From contig CAZBJH010000100.1 of assembly GCA_964492185.1 (NCBI GenBank), positions 1-13,037 of the forward strand: a stretch of 13,037 bases of DNA. The letters run 5' to 3'. The notes beneath the pieces were generated by a model, which was not told the DNA's origin, did not search any database, and saw nothing but the letters and a program-made list of their open reading frames with translations. Every line of letters begins with the position of its first letter. Position 1 is the first letter of the stretch. The DNA is from JAFGSZ01 sp964492185 (lineage in GTDB: Bacteria; Bacteroidota; Bacteroidia; Bacteroidales; UBA10428). Positions 6,271-13,037 of the stretch are shown here, one piece after another. A program made the position numbers and the translations under genes.

Positions 6271-7047
6271 ATGAAGTTTAACAATTATATACTGACATTT
6301 TGCTTACTTGATAAGGAACAGGTTGTCTTTAGCCTTGCTGATGGCCCGGAAGAGTTTTTTATCCGGTATGATAAACGGGATGAAGATTTTTATTATGATG
6401 ATCATACTGTAATTGCGGGAATACTGGTAAGAAATCAATTTCAGCTTAAAAAAATTATCCGGTCAGCCCTTAAGGGTCAACCTGCTCCAGGTGACCGGGT
6501 CAATTGCGTATTGATTGACCAGTTTACTTTTCTTAATTATAATGATTATAATCATTTTATACGGGTTGACAGGCGCTGGAAAAAGCCGGGGATTGATGTC
6601 AGCGAAACCGGAACATCAGCCATTCATAAGATATATGTTGACGGATCATATGCCTGTGATCTCGACCGGTCGGCTTACGCTGGAATTATTGAAGACACGA
6701 AAGGTAACCGTGAGATATACCATGCTTTTTTAATCGGGGGCAGCAGCAACCTGATGGAACTGCTTGCCGTGACTGAAGGGTTACGACGTCTTGGCCCGGT
6801 TAAAAAAGTACAAATCAATACCGACAGCCGTTTTGTGATCCGGGGCCTGGCCCAGTGGATTCATTTCTGGAAGCTAAATGATTGGCAGACAGCACACGGC
6901 CGTAAGGTTAAACTTGCAACATACTGGCAACAGGCCGATCAGTTGTGCAAAGGAAAATTATTGGAATTAAAATGGATCAAGTCCCGTTCAGGCGATATCA
7001 ACCAGGATTTTTGCCACCGGCTTGCCAAACAAATTGCCACGGGATGA
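6271..7047 (+). CDS. RNase HI-like protein with extra N-terminal domain and altered active site
   Basis: 258 residues. The C-terminal half (about 118-258) has the ribonuclease H fold signature: YVDGSY (Asp124), NLMELLA (Glu163), NTDSRFV (Asp185), and a DWQTAHGRKVKLATYWQQAD segment like the handle region of E. coli RNase HI. In the last motif, WIKSRSGDINQDFCHRLA aligns without gaps to the E. coli WVKGHAGHPENERCDELA. The catalytic-loop His is Arg239 here, and the fourth acidic residue (E. coli Asp134) is His249. Three of the four metal-binding carboxylates remain. The family cleaves RNA in RNA/DNA hybrids; activity here is uncertain but possible. Residues 1-110 match nothing I recognise. ATG follows CACAGG closely, and weak promoter-like elements (TTTG 6216-6219, TAAATTGC 6241-6248, spacer 21) precede it. 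Confidence 0.88.
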   Translation: MKFNNYILTFCLLDKEQVVFSLADGPEEFFIRYDKRDEDFYYDDHTVIAGILVRNQFQLKKIIRSALKGQPAPGDRVNCVLIDQFTFLNYNDYNHFIRVDRRWKKPGIDVSETGTSAIHKIYVDGSYACDLDRSAYAGIIEDTKGNREIYHAFLIGGSSNLMELLAVTEGLRRLGPVKKVQINTDSRFVIRGLAQWIHFWKLNDWQTAHGRKVKLATYWQQADQLCKGKLLELKWIKSRSGDINQDFCHRLAKQIATG

Positions 7048-7076
7048 GAGTAAGCTTATTTTGCTTTCCGGCAACT

Positions 7077-7250
7077 TCTGAAAAAATCTATTCAGCAGTA
7101 CCGGCCACCGTCCGGTCAATTTCGGCCACGCTCATATTCATTGTGCCAATCAGGCCAGGGCTGGCATTCACGTTGGTATAAACCGAAGTCCTTTCTGAAA
7201 AGAAATTTTCAAAGGGATTGTCACTGTATTTTGAATATGACGGGAAAAAA
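7077..7250. repeat. Left copy of a 174-bp direct repeat flanking the antiporter gene
   Basis: Aligns without gaps to 8737-8910 (constant offset 1660 bp). I count 18 mismatches in 174 positions by eye, about 90% identity. Similarity begins at TCTGAAAAAA, just past the stop codon of the DUF4249 frame, and fades at about 7265. Both copies have the same orientation. Confidence 0.88.
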
Positions 7251-7265
7251 TATAATAATTTTCTG
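7088..7265 (-). pseudogene. 3' remnant of a DUF4249 lipoprotein gene
   Basis: Read on the minus strand, this stretch encodes a C-terminal fragment ending ...GLIGTMNMSVAEIDRTVAGTAE then stop. It is nearly the same as the C-terminus of the intact DUF4249 protein at 8748-9731 (...GLIGTMNMSVTEIDQTVAGTAE), including SKYSDNPFENFF and SERTSVYTNVN. At about 7250 a two-base deletion shifts the frame relative to the intact gene, and a stop follows shortly upstream in the gene. The rest of the gene, including signal peptide and start, is absent. It is therefore a decayed partial duplicate lying between the RNase H-like and antiporter genes. Confidence 0.85.
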
Positions 7266-7407
7266 ATACTGGAATTTTATGAAAAACGGCACGGGAATTT
7301 TTTTATTCCAAACCAAATTTTTTATGGGAGGTTCTGTATATTTAAGGACTTTTAAATCAATGCGGGTTTCTTAACAATAAGATATTCAATCTATAAGCAC
7401 AATCACT

Positions 7408-8673
7408 ATGATTAACTGGCTTGAAAGCAATTCTTTACCAATACTCTTCGTAGTAGGGGTTATGTTTTTGATTCCTCTTGCATTGTCACAAATCACCAAA
7501 CGATTGGGACTTCCGAAAATTATTGCATATATGGTTGCGGGAATTCTTTTAGGGCCTTCTGTCCTGAATTTTTTAGATGAACAAACCCTTGGCAATATGG
7601 AATTCATTACCCATATGGTTCTGGGGTTTGTAGCTTTCAAAATTGGGTTGGAAGTGAATGTCAGAGAAGTTCTGGCACATGGACGGGGAATTATTATTAC
7701 TGTTCTTTCCGAGTCGTTTCTGGCTGTAATTATGGTGTCACTGTTCCTTTATCTTTTTACCGGGAATCTGCCTTTAGCATTAATGTTTGGAGCTTTAGCC
7801 CCGGCCAGTGCTCCGGCAGGTACCATTGCTGTTATTGATGAAACCAAATCCAAGGGCAGTCTTACCCAAACCTTATATTCAATCGTTGGGATAGACGATG
7901 GATTGGCCATTATTATATTCGGCCTGATAAGTCCTGTTGCTATTTTTTTTCTTTCTCATTCGGGCAGCGATGTAGCTCTGGGCGGCAGTTTTTGGACATT
8001 TTTAATCGAGCCGTTTCGTGAAATCGGGCTCAGCATTCTGTTGGGAGGGGTAACTGCTGCCCTGTTTATTTGGTTGACTCGTTTTAGAGGTTTTCGTGAA
8101 GAGTTAATGCCTCTTTCATTTGGTGCAGTTATACTGGTTACCGGTGTTAGTCAGATGGCAAACCTCTCAGAGATTCTCTCGGGCATGGTGTTCGGACTAG
8201 TAATTGGGAATTACCCTAAACTCGATGAAATAAAAGATTATGAGGAAGAGGAGGTCGGTTTTATAATCCCGTTGTTTTACCTCTTGTTTTTTACTTTAGC
8301 GGGGGCAAATCTCCATTTGGAATCTGTTCCTGCTCTGGGTCTGGTAGGTCTGTTTTATGTGACAGGAAGAATTGTTGGAAAAGGATCAGGTGCATTTATA
8401 GGGGCCAGCCTGGGTAAGATGGAACCCAAAATCCGCAGATACCTGGGCTTTGGAATATTGTCACAAGCCGGAGTGGCTATCGGTTTATCTTTGGTGGTTA
8501 AGAACCGCTTCCAGGGCCTGGGCCCTGAAATCAACGATGCCGGTTTGACAATGGGAGACCATATAGGCAACGTTGTTTTTACTACCATTACAGCCACCAG
8601 CGTGATTTTTGAGATAATCGGGCCAGTCCTGGCAAAATATGCGCTAAAAAAATCGGGGGAAGCCAGGGTCTGA
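7408..8673 (+). CDS. Cation/proton antiporter, CPA2 (KefB-like) membrane domain only
   Basis: 421 residues, almost wholly hydrophobic, with about 11-13 membrane segments, beginning with LPILFVVGVMFLIPLAL. Family features are QITKRLGLPKIIAYMVAGILLGPS (26-51), LGFVAFKIGLE (72-82), an unwound-helix segment APASAPAGTIAVIDE (131-145), and the ion-binding pair Asp163-Asp164 in GIDDGLA. A membrane Arg321 lies in TGRIVGK. Two adjacent Asp residues are usual in electrogenic antiporters, so sodium or potassium/proton exchange across the inner membrane is likely; the ion is not determinable. There is no C-terminal TrkA-N/RCK domain as in KefB/KefC, so gating differs. No clear Shine-Dalgarno sequence precedes the ATG; TATATTTA near 7338 is a one-mismatch -7 box. 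The gene is flanked by direct repeats derived from a DUF4249 gene and converges on the DUF4249/TonB operon. Confidence 0.93.
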   Translation: MINWLESNSLPILFVVGVMFLIPLALSQITKRLGLPKIIAYMVAGILLGPSVLNFLDEQTLGNMEFITHMVLGFVAFKIGLEVNVREVLAHGRGIIITVLSESFLAVIMVSLFLYLFTGNLPLALMFGALAPASAPAGTIAVIDETKSKGSLTQTLYSIVGIDDGLAIIIFGLISPVAIFFLSHSGSDVALGGSFWTFLIEPFREIGLSILLGGVTAALFIWLTRFRGFREELMPLSFGAVILVTGVSQMANLSEILSGMVFGLVIGNYPKLDEIKDYEEEEVGFIIPLFYLLFFTLAGANLHLESVPALGLVGLFYVTGRIVGKGSGAFIGASLGKMEPKIRRYLGFGILSQAGVAIGLSLVVKNRFQGLGPEINDAGLTMGDHIGNVVFTTITATSVIFEIIGPVLAKYALKKSGEARV

Positions 8674-8736
8674 TTAATCCTCGTGCTATTATAACTTTTA
8701 TTGGTATTGCTATTGGAAATAAAATAAGGGTCACAG

Positions 8737-8910
8737 TCTGAAAAAACCTATTCGGCCGTACCGGCAACCGTCTGGTCAATTTCGGTAACACTCATATTCA
8801 TTGTGCCAATCAGGCCAAGGCCGTCATTTACGTTGGTATAAACCGAAGTCCTTTCTGAAAAGAAATTTTCAAAAGGATTGTCGCTGTATTTTGAAAATGA
8901 CGAAAAAAAT
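8737..8910. repeat. Right copy of the 174-bp direct repeat, within the DUF4249 gene
   Basis: This is the 3' end of the intact DUF4249 gene plus about 10 bp beyond its stop codon. It matches 7077-7250 at about 90% without gaps. Recombination between the two copies would remove the antiporter gene while regenerating a hybrid DUF4249 3' end. Confidence 0.88.
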
Positions 8911-9731
8911 TTGTAATAATCTTCTGAGATGGAGTAAACGACAATTTTATATCTGGTTGATAAAAGTGATGTTGAAACATTAAAAGTATGAGTTTTGCCA
9001 TTAAAGAGATCATCACTGAGAATAAATGTATGACCCCATATTTCATCCTCCATTTCAACAGGATAAACATTATATCCATCATAGGTCATTTCAATATAAT
9101 TGTCTTTAGTATCCATGGAGGCTTTTGTAAATGTATAAAAGGAGTCAACTATCTGCCAACCCTGAGTTTCAAAAATATATTGCTTATTATATGTGAGAAC
9201 CGAGATCATATAATAATCCTTCTTTTCTGATCTGTCATTTATTGTGATATCAAGATTAAGCTGGTGGTTCTCTTCAACCCAGGTTTCCCCGTTATAATCT
9301 ATAATTATTATTTCTATTTTTTTTGAGGAGGTATCAATATCAGTGATCTCAGGTTTTTGAGGCAGTTCGAATGTACAGGATGCTTCCCCAAGTTTTTCCG
9401 ACCGGGCTTTTATTTCATAAACGGCATTTGTTTCCGGCTTTATTCCGGGCAAACCATAATAGTTATTGCCAAGGGGTTCGAGCATATCTATAAAATCCCC
9501 GTTTTTTATCAGTTCCAGTTTAATATCTTCAGCTGCTATGGTTTTGTCAGGGTCAAGGCCACCTATACTTTGTGAAACATGAACTTTAATGATGCTGTCG
9601 GGCCTTATAATGCTGTTCATTACAATAGAAGGCTCAAAATCCTTAAGTTCAAAATTTTTTACTTGTTTTTCACAGGACAGGAATGTAAATAAAGCAATAA
9701 AATAAATAAGGTATTTTATGTGTTTCATCAT
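8748..9731 (-). CDS. DUF4249 family outer-membrane-associated lipoprotein
   Basis: 327 residues. The N-terminus MMKHIKYLIYFIALFTFLSC ends in a lipobox-like FLSC, with Cys20 as the predicted lipidated residue. The mature protein starts with a beta-rich region (EPSIVMNSIIRPDSIIKVHVSQS) typical of DUF4249, where early strands carry a xxVYVSxS-like motif. The remainder is beta-rich and ends with a long conserved tail, also found in the remnant at 7088-7265. The gene starts 6 bp after the TonB-dependent receptor stop, so the two are co-transcribed. DUF4249 proteins are commonly encoded next to such receptors and are thought to be surface or periplasmic partners; the ligand is unknown. ATGs occur at both 9731 and 9728; either could be used. 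The stop is TAG. Confidence 0.9.
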   Translation of the reverse strand: MMKHIKYLIYFIALFTFLSCEKQVKNFELKDFEPSIVMNSIIRPDSIIKVHVSQSIGGLDPDKTIAAEDIKLELIKNGDFIDMLEPLGNNYYGLPGIKPETNAVYEIKARSEKLGEASCTFELPQKPEITDIDTSSKKIEIIIIDYNGETWVEENHQLNLDITINDRSEKKDYYMISVLTYNKQYIFETQGWQIVDSFYTFTKASMDTKDNYIEMTYDGYNVYPVEMEDEIWGHTFILSDDLFNGKTHTFNVSTSLLSTRYKIVVYSISEDYYKFFSSFSKYSDNPFENFFSERTSVYTNVNDGLGLIGTMNMSVTEIDQTVAGTAE

Positions 9732-9737
9732 TTTTAT

Positions 9738-12164
9738 TTAAAATGTAAAGCTGTATTTGAAATAGGGTATAATAGGGAACAGGCTTATCTGCTTAACTAC
9801 CTTCTTATCCTTTTGGGGATCATATTCCCACATGTCTTTGAAATTATAATAAAGTACAAAGGCATTTTGCCTGTTATAAGCATTGTATGCTCCAAAGCTC
9901 CATGTTCGGGTATGGTGTTTTTTTTCCTTATGGAAGTTAATACCCAGGTCGAGACGGTGATAGTCCGGCATTTTATAATTGTTCCTGGTATCGATATGTT
10001 CAATATATTTTGTATCTTCCATATACCACTGGTTGCCATGGTCGACATCCTGAAAGACCGACAGGTTATTAACATATTTTTCCACGGGGAGAGTGGTGTG
10101 ATAGCCGGTTCCATATACCCAGGTCAATCCCATGTCTATCCTTTCATTTATCTTATGGGAAATCACCAGTGAAATGTCATGACGCCGGTCGTACTTGTAG
10201 GGAAATACCTTTCCATTGCTTATATTGGCATACTGACGGTTGGCCCAGGCCAGTGTATAACCTATCCATCCGGTGGTTTTGCCAACCGATTTCTGGATCA
10301 TAAATTCCATTCCATAAGCATTTCCCTTACCCGATTCTATTTTGTCCTGCCAGTCGCTTCCCACATCAATAAAGCTTTCACCCTCCTTATATGCAATGGT
10401 ATTATTCATATCCTTATAAAAACCTTCGAGTGTTAGTTCATACTGATCGTGTAAGGCCAACGCAACACCCAATGCCAACTGTTTCGACCTTTTGGGTTTT
10501 ATTCTATCTGTTGACGGAACCCAAAGATCAGTGGGTAAACCGATATTTGTATTGGTAAGGAGGTGAATGCTCTGCTGCATTTCAGCATATGATGTTTTTA
10601 AAGAAACTATATCGTTCATGAGATAGCGCACAGATACGCGGGGTTCCAGGGAAAAGTAGTTCTTATTTTTCAGTAAAAAGCCGGAATATCTGATCCCAAT
10701 GTTTGTTTTTAACCGGGTTCCTATATTGATATCATCTTCAATATAAAATGATATGTCATTTACAAATATTTTTTTATTGCCAAAGCTTGTATCTATAGAT
10801 GCAAGCTCATCATTGTAGATATCTTTAAATGCCAGCACACCGGGATTGAATGTATGATTGATAAAGTCGACACCGGCACGGATATAATGGCTGGCAGATG
10901 GAATATAATCAATCTCTGCCCGTGCAGAGTAATCCCTTATGCCTGAAATATATGACATGCCAAATTCATTAGTCTCCTTCCCGCCAGGATTCTCAGTAAT
11001 ATATGTATAATTAAATCCGGTATTGAAAGCATAGTCACTCACGGTTAATGTAATATTACTGAACAAATTTTTATTAATAATTGTGTTTAACCGTAAAGCA
11101 GATGTGATATTTTTCCAGAAAATACCCATATCACCCTTATCATCCCATGAATTGTCAATATCCTCATATTTATCATGGTAATTCATGTAAAACTTGTCTT
11201 TTCCCGTGTAGATACTGTAAAAGATCCTGTTCCTGTTGTTTATTTTATGGTTGATCTTGGCATTAATATCATAAAAGAAGTAACCCGTGTTCATGTTAAA
11301 ATTATCACCTTCCATGTTATTCATATGTTTTATGAGTGGCCTGGCGAGAATATCAATATATGTGCGGCGTGCTGAAACAATAAATGATGTTTTGTCTTTT
11401 ATTATGGGGCCTTCTATAGTAAGTTTTGAAGAGATTAGTCCAATAGATCCTTCCCCTTTAATCTTTTTCATATTGCCTTCTTTCATTCTGATATCGAGTA
11501 CAGAAGATAAGCGCCCTCCATAGCGTGCAGGGAATCCCCCTTTAATTAAAGTAACATTATGTATGGCATCGGCATTAAAAACTGAAAAAAATCCAAACAG
11601 ATGATTTACATTATATACCGGGACTCCGTCCAGTAATATCAGATTCTGATCAGGCCCGCCACCACGAACGTAGATCCCGCTCAGACCTTCAGTGCCGGAT
11701 TGTACACCGGGTAAAAGCTGAATTGTTTTTAACACATCGGTCTCACCCATCAGCACTGGTACGCTTTTTATTTCGGATATAGGGATCTTTACTAAACTCA
11801 TTTGGGAACTGCGCACCGTGTTTGCCGGTCCCCTGTCGGTAACGGTAACTTCCTCGAGTTCAATGGCAGGTGCCAGCAATACATTGATAACCGTATCCTT
11901 ATTCAGTGAAATGGTTTTTTTAATGGTCTGATAACCAACATAGGAATATACAATTTCAACCATTCCGGCCTGTAGTTTCAGGCTGTAAAATCCGTAGTTA
12001 TTACTTATGGTGCCCTGTAAAGTAGATGATTCGTATACATTGGCAGATACCAGGCTTTCTCCTGTGGTGGCGTCTTCAATGATGCCGCTGATCGTATATT
12101 GCTGTGCCGGTAATGCAGCATTAAGCAGTATACTCAATAGCAGCATGCTGAAATGTTTTTTCAT
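9738..12164 (-). CDS. TonB-dependent outer membrane receptor with CarboxypepD_reg-like domain
   Basis: 808 residues. A signal peptide (about 1-20, ending LPA-QQ) is followed by a carboxypeptidase-regulatory-like beta-sandwich (about 22-108, YTISGIIEDATTGESLVSANVY ... VGYQTIKKTI). The plug domain (about 120-232) has the hallmark segments VLKTIQLLPGVQSGTEGLSG, YVRGGGPDQNLILLDGVPVYN and FPARYGGRLSSVLDIRMKEG. The barrel fills the rest and ends in aromatic FKYSFTF, as needed for outer membrane insertion. It imports an unidentified substrate using the TonB-ExbBD system, which is not in the window. It forms an operon with the DUF4249 lipoprotein. No convincing TAnnTTTG promoter is visible in the 140 bp upstream. 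A Fur-box-like palindrome lies about 450 bp upstream, so iron-linked control is possible but unproven. Confidence 0.95.
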   Translation of the reverse strand: MKKHFSMLLLSILLNAALPAQQYTISGIIEDATTGESLVSANVYESSTLQGTISNNYGFYSLKLQAGMVEIVYSYVGYQTIKKTISLNKDTVINVLLAPAIELEEVTVTDRGPANTVRSSQMSLVKIPISEIKSVPVLMGETDVLKTIQLLPGVQSGTEGLSGIYVRGGGPDQNLILLDGVPVYNVNHLFGFFSVFNADAIHNVTLIKGGFPARYGGRLSSVLDIRMKEGNMKKIKGEGSIGLISSKLTIEGPIIKDKTSFIVSARRTYIDILARPLIKHMNNMEGDNFNMNTGYFFYDINAKINHKINNRNRIFYSIYTGKDKFYMNYHDKYEDIDNSWDDKGDMGIFWKNITSALRLNTIINKNLFSNITLTVSDYAFNTGFNYTYITENPGGKETNEFGMSYISGIRDYSARAEIDYIPSASHYIRAGVDFINHTFNPGVLAFKDIYNDELASIDTSFGNKKIFVNDISFYIEDDINIGTRLKTNIGIRYSGFLLKNKNYFSLEPRVSVRYLMNDIVSLKTSYAEMQQSIHLLTNTNIGLPTDLWVPSTDRIKPKRSKQLALGVALALHDQYELTLEGFYKDMNNTIAYKEGESFIDVGSDWQDKIESGKGNAYGMEFMIQKSVGKTTGWIGYTLAWANRQYANISNGKVFPYKYDRRHDISLVISHKINERIDMGLTWVYGTGYHTTLPVEKYVNNLSVFQDVDHGNQWYMEDTKYIEHIDTRNNYKMPDYHRLDLGINFHKEKKHHTRTWSFGAYNAYNRQNAFVLYYNFKDMWEYDPQKDKKVVKQISLFPIIPYFKYSFTF

Positions 12165-12296
12165 ATAGGATGGTTTGGATTATGTATAAACATTTTTTAC
12201 ATGATATTATTATGCGGGAATAATATTTTTTTGCATCCCTATACAAATGGAATGCCAAAGTAAACACTATTTTTGTAAATTTAATGTTTCTACATG

Positions 12297-12515
12297 TTTC
12301 GCATGCGCCACGGCTAAAGCCGAAGGCGATACGCGGCCGGTGGACGAGAAGATATGGTTTAATTGGCTTTGCCGAACTCACCGCCAACTGACGGTATGGT
12401 TCCCCGGGACTTTCGTGAGCGTTTAAGCTACTCAGCGGCGTTTCTTCACCGAAGACTTTGACCGCCGAAGGCGAAGACGCTGCCCCGGAAAAAATTGTGC
12501 AGGGCTTCCCCTGGG
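12297..12515. repeat. GC-rich hairpin-rich island, possible intergenic repeat element
   Basis: This block is clearly richer in G and C than the AT-rich flanks. It contains several short perfect hairpins: CGGCTAAAGCCG, CGCCGAAGGCG, TCTTCACCGAAGA and CCCCTGGGG. All frames are broken or low-complexity, with arginine runs. The 9-mer CGAAGACGC occurs at 12472-12480 and again at 13018-13026, where a similar GC-rich segment begins at the window edge. It may be a dispersed intergenic repeat or a decayed mobile-element remnant; I cannot name the family. Confidence 0.4.
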
Positions 12516-12557
12516 GTTTAATACAATTTATTTACAGGGTTGTTATTTTACCTGCTT

Positions 12558-12579
12558 TTTTGGCTTCGCCGGGCCAAAA
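12558..12579. repeat. Inverted repeat, 7-bp arms
   Basis: TTTTGGC at 12558-12564 and GCCAAAA at 12573-12579 are perfect complements with an 8-base loop (TTCGCCGG). Neither strand continues into a proper T-run after the stem, so an intrinsic terminator is not well supported. Confidence 0.45.
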
Positions 12580-12613
12580 GTTTATAAATATGAGTTTTTA
12601 ACTAAGCAATATG

Positions 12614-12630
12614 TTGATAATCATTATCAA
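12614..12630. promoter_or_regulatory. Fur-box-like palindrome
   Basis: TTGATAATCATTATCAA is a perfect 8-1-8 inverted repeat. Its inner 15 bases, TGATAATCATTATCA, match the classical 7-1-7 Fur consensus TGATAATnATTATCA at every position. No core promoter is evident immediately beside it. It could serve a gene to the right on the plus strand or, from about 450 bp away, the TonB-dependent receptor operon. In an AT-rich region a chance palindrome cannot be excluded. Confidence 0.45.
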
Positions 12631-12781
12631 AACATAACCAGAGAGTTAGTTGATATTAATAAATGAAATTTTTAAATATAAAAACATATTGTTTGTTAGT
12701 AAATTATAATATGCCTCGCCTGGTAAATAAAGATAGTTACCTGTCCCTTGAAACATCCTTTCTTTTGTAAAAATTTATTTC

Positions 12782-12795
12782 TATTTTTGCATCCC
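12782..12795 (+). promoter_or_regulatory. Plus-strand -7-like element
   Basis: TATTTTTG (12782-12789) fits TAnnTTTG exactly and is followed by CATCCC. No -33 element at the usual 17-23 bp spacing is visible: TTTG at 12764-12767 is only 14 bp away. The 12-mer TTTTTGCATCCC (12784-12795) also occurs at 12228-12239 in the same orientation. If real, transcription would run rightwards out of the window. Confidence 0.3.
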
Positions 12796-13006
12796 AATGC
12801 AAAGAACCATATTGATATATAACAATATTACTCCGCCCTGAGAATAATACCCGGGCAGGTCCTTTTTCGATCATTCCGACAAATATTCCGGATTATTTAT
12901 TGCGAGCATTTTAATTCAAGTGTTCATGATTATTTAGAGTCCGTCTATAAAGTTGGCAAAATGTTTAACGAGACATGTGTCTGTTCAGAAGGTTCCATTT
13001 GCAAGG

Positions 13007-13030
13007 CTCGCGTAGTCCGAAGACGCGGAG
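13007..13030. repeat. GC-rich hairpin at the right edge
   Basis: CTCGCGT (13007-13013) pairs with ACGCGGAG (13023-13030) with one bulged base, around a 9-base loop. The sequence continues to the window end, so the full element is not visible. It shares CGAAGACGC with the island at 12297-12515. Confidence 0.35.
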
Positions 13031-13037
13031 TTTACTA

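Larger units (their letters stand above)
12165..13037. other. Gene-free stretch with GC-rich island and regulatory-like motifs
   Basis: No reading frame here has a start, length and composition that suggest a gene. The stretch holds a GC-rich, hairpin-rich island (about 12297-12515), an inverted repeat at 12558-12579, a Fur-box-like palindrome (12614-12630), a plus-strand -7-like element (12782-12789) and a GC-rich hairpin at the right edge. Any gene served by these plus-strand signals would lie beyond the window. Confidence 0.7.

Noticed and set aside
8696..8724. Inverted repeat TTTTATT ... AATAAAA between the convergent antiporter and DUF4249 genes, as a bidirectional terminator
   Set aside because: The stem is only A/T pairs with a 15-base loop and no proper T-run follows on either strand, so it is too weak to call.
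12121..12387. 88-residue minus-strand frame across the TonB receptor start and the GC-rich island
   Set aside because: It overlaps the receptor start in another frame, and its sequence changes character at the island border; there is no family resemblance.
12427..12663. Plus-strand frame without a start, ending ...YVDNHYQNITRELVDINK
   Set aside because: It has no start codon, contains an arginine run from low-complexity GC repeats, and spans clearly different compositions. The protein-like tail is probably chance, though a decayed gene end is possible.
1..13037. CRISPR array, tRNA or rRNA genes
   Set aside because: No regularly spaced repeat-spacer pattern, tRNA cloverleaf or conserved rRNA segment was seen; the only tandem repeats are the 20-bp upstream units.

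Overview
The window looks like a scaffold from an AT-rich Bacteroidota (Bacteroidetes), probably a Bacteroidales/Marinilabiliales-type organism. The grounds are a type IX secretion sorting domain on an esterase, a TonB-dependent receptor with a carboxypeptidase-regulatory-like domain paired with a DUF4249 lipoprotein, a TPR protein whose membrane block resembles that of Bacteroidetes LytTR regulators, and a promoter of the TAnnTTTG type. A run of 100 N at 1795-1894 is an assembly gap.

Left part (1-6154), all on the minus strand. A large TPR plus multi-membrane-segment protein, probably a LytTR-family regulator, runs off the left edge; its start lies in the gap. Next come two exported proteins of unknown function (2046-2582 and 2681-4231) that share a C-terminal domain with three aligned cysteines. 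Then comes a secreted serine esterase with two Ig-like repeats and a T9SS sorting tail (4412-6088). Upstream of each of these four genes lies a copy of one motif (core ATGTTGTGAAATGC). In three of them it is repeated at exactly 20-bp spacing, and at the esterase it abuts a recognisable promoter. This looks like one regulon; the regulator may be the TPR/LytTR-like protein itself, which carries the motif in front of its own gene.

Middle (6271-8673), plus strand. An RNase HI-like protein has an uncharacterised N-terminal domain and two altered active-site positions. A CPA2-type cation/proton antiporter follows. Between them, on the minus strand, sits a decayed fragment of a DUF4249 gene, about 90% identical over 174 bp to the 3' end of the intact DUF4249 gene beyond the antiporter. 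The antiporter is therefore flanked by direct repeats.

Right part. A minus-strand operon encodes a TonB-dependent receptor (9738-12164) followed 6 bp later by a DUF4249 lipoprotein (8748-9731), a known outer-membrane pairing. The last ~870 bp have no convincing gene. They hold a GC-rich, hairpin-rich island, a perfect 7-1-7 Fur-box-like palindrome, a plus-strand TAnnTTTG element, and possibly the start of a second GC-rich element at the right edge.
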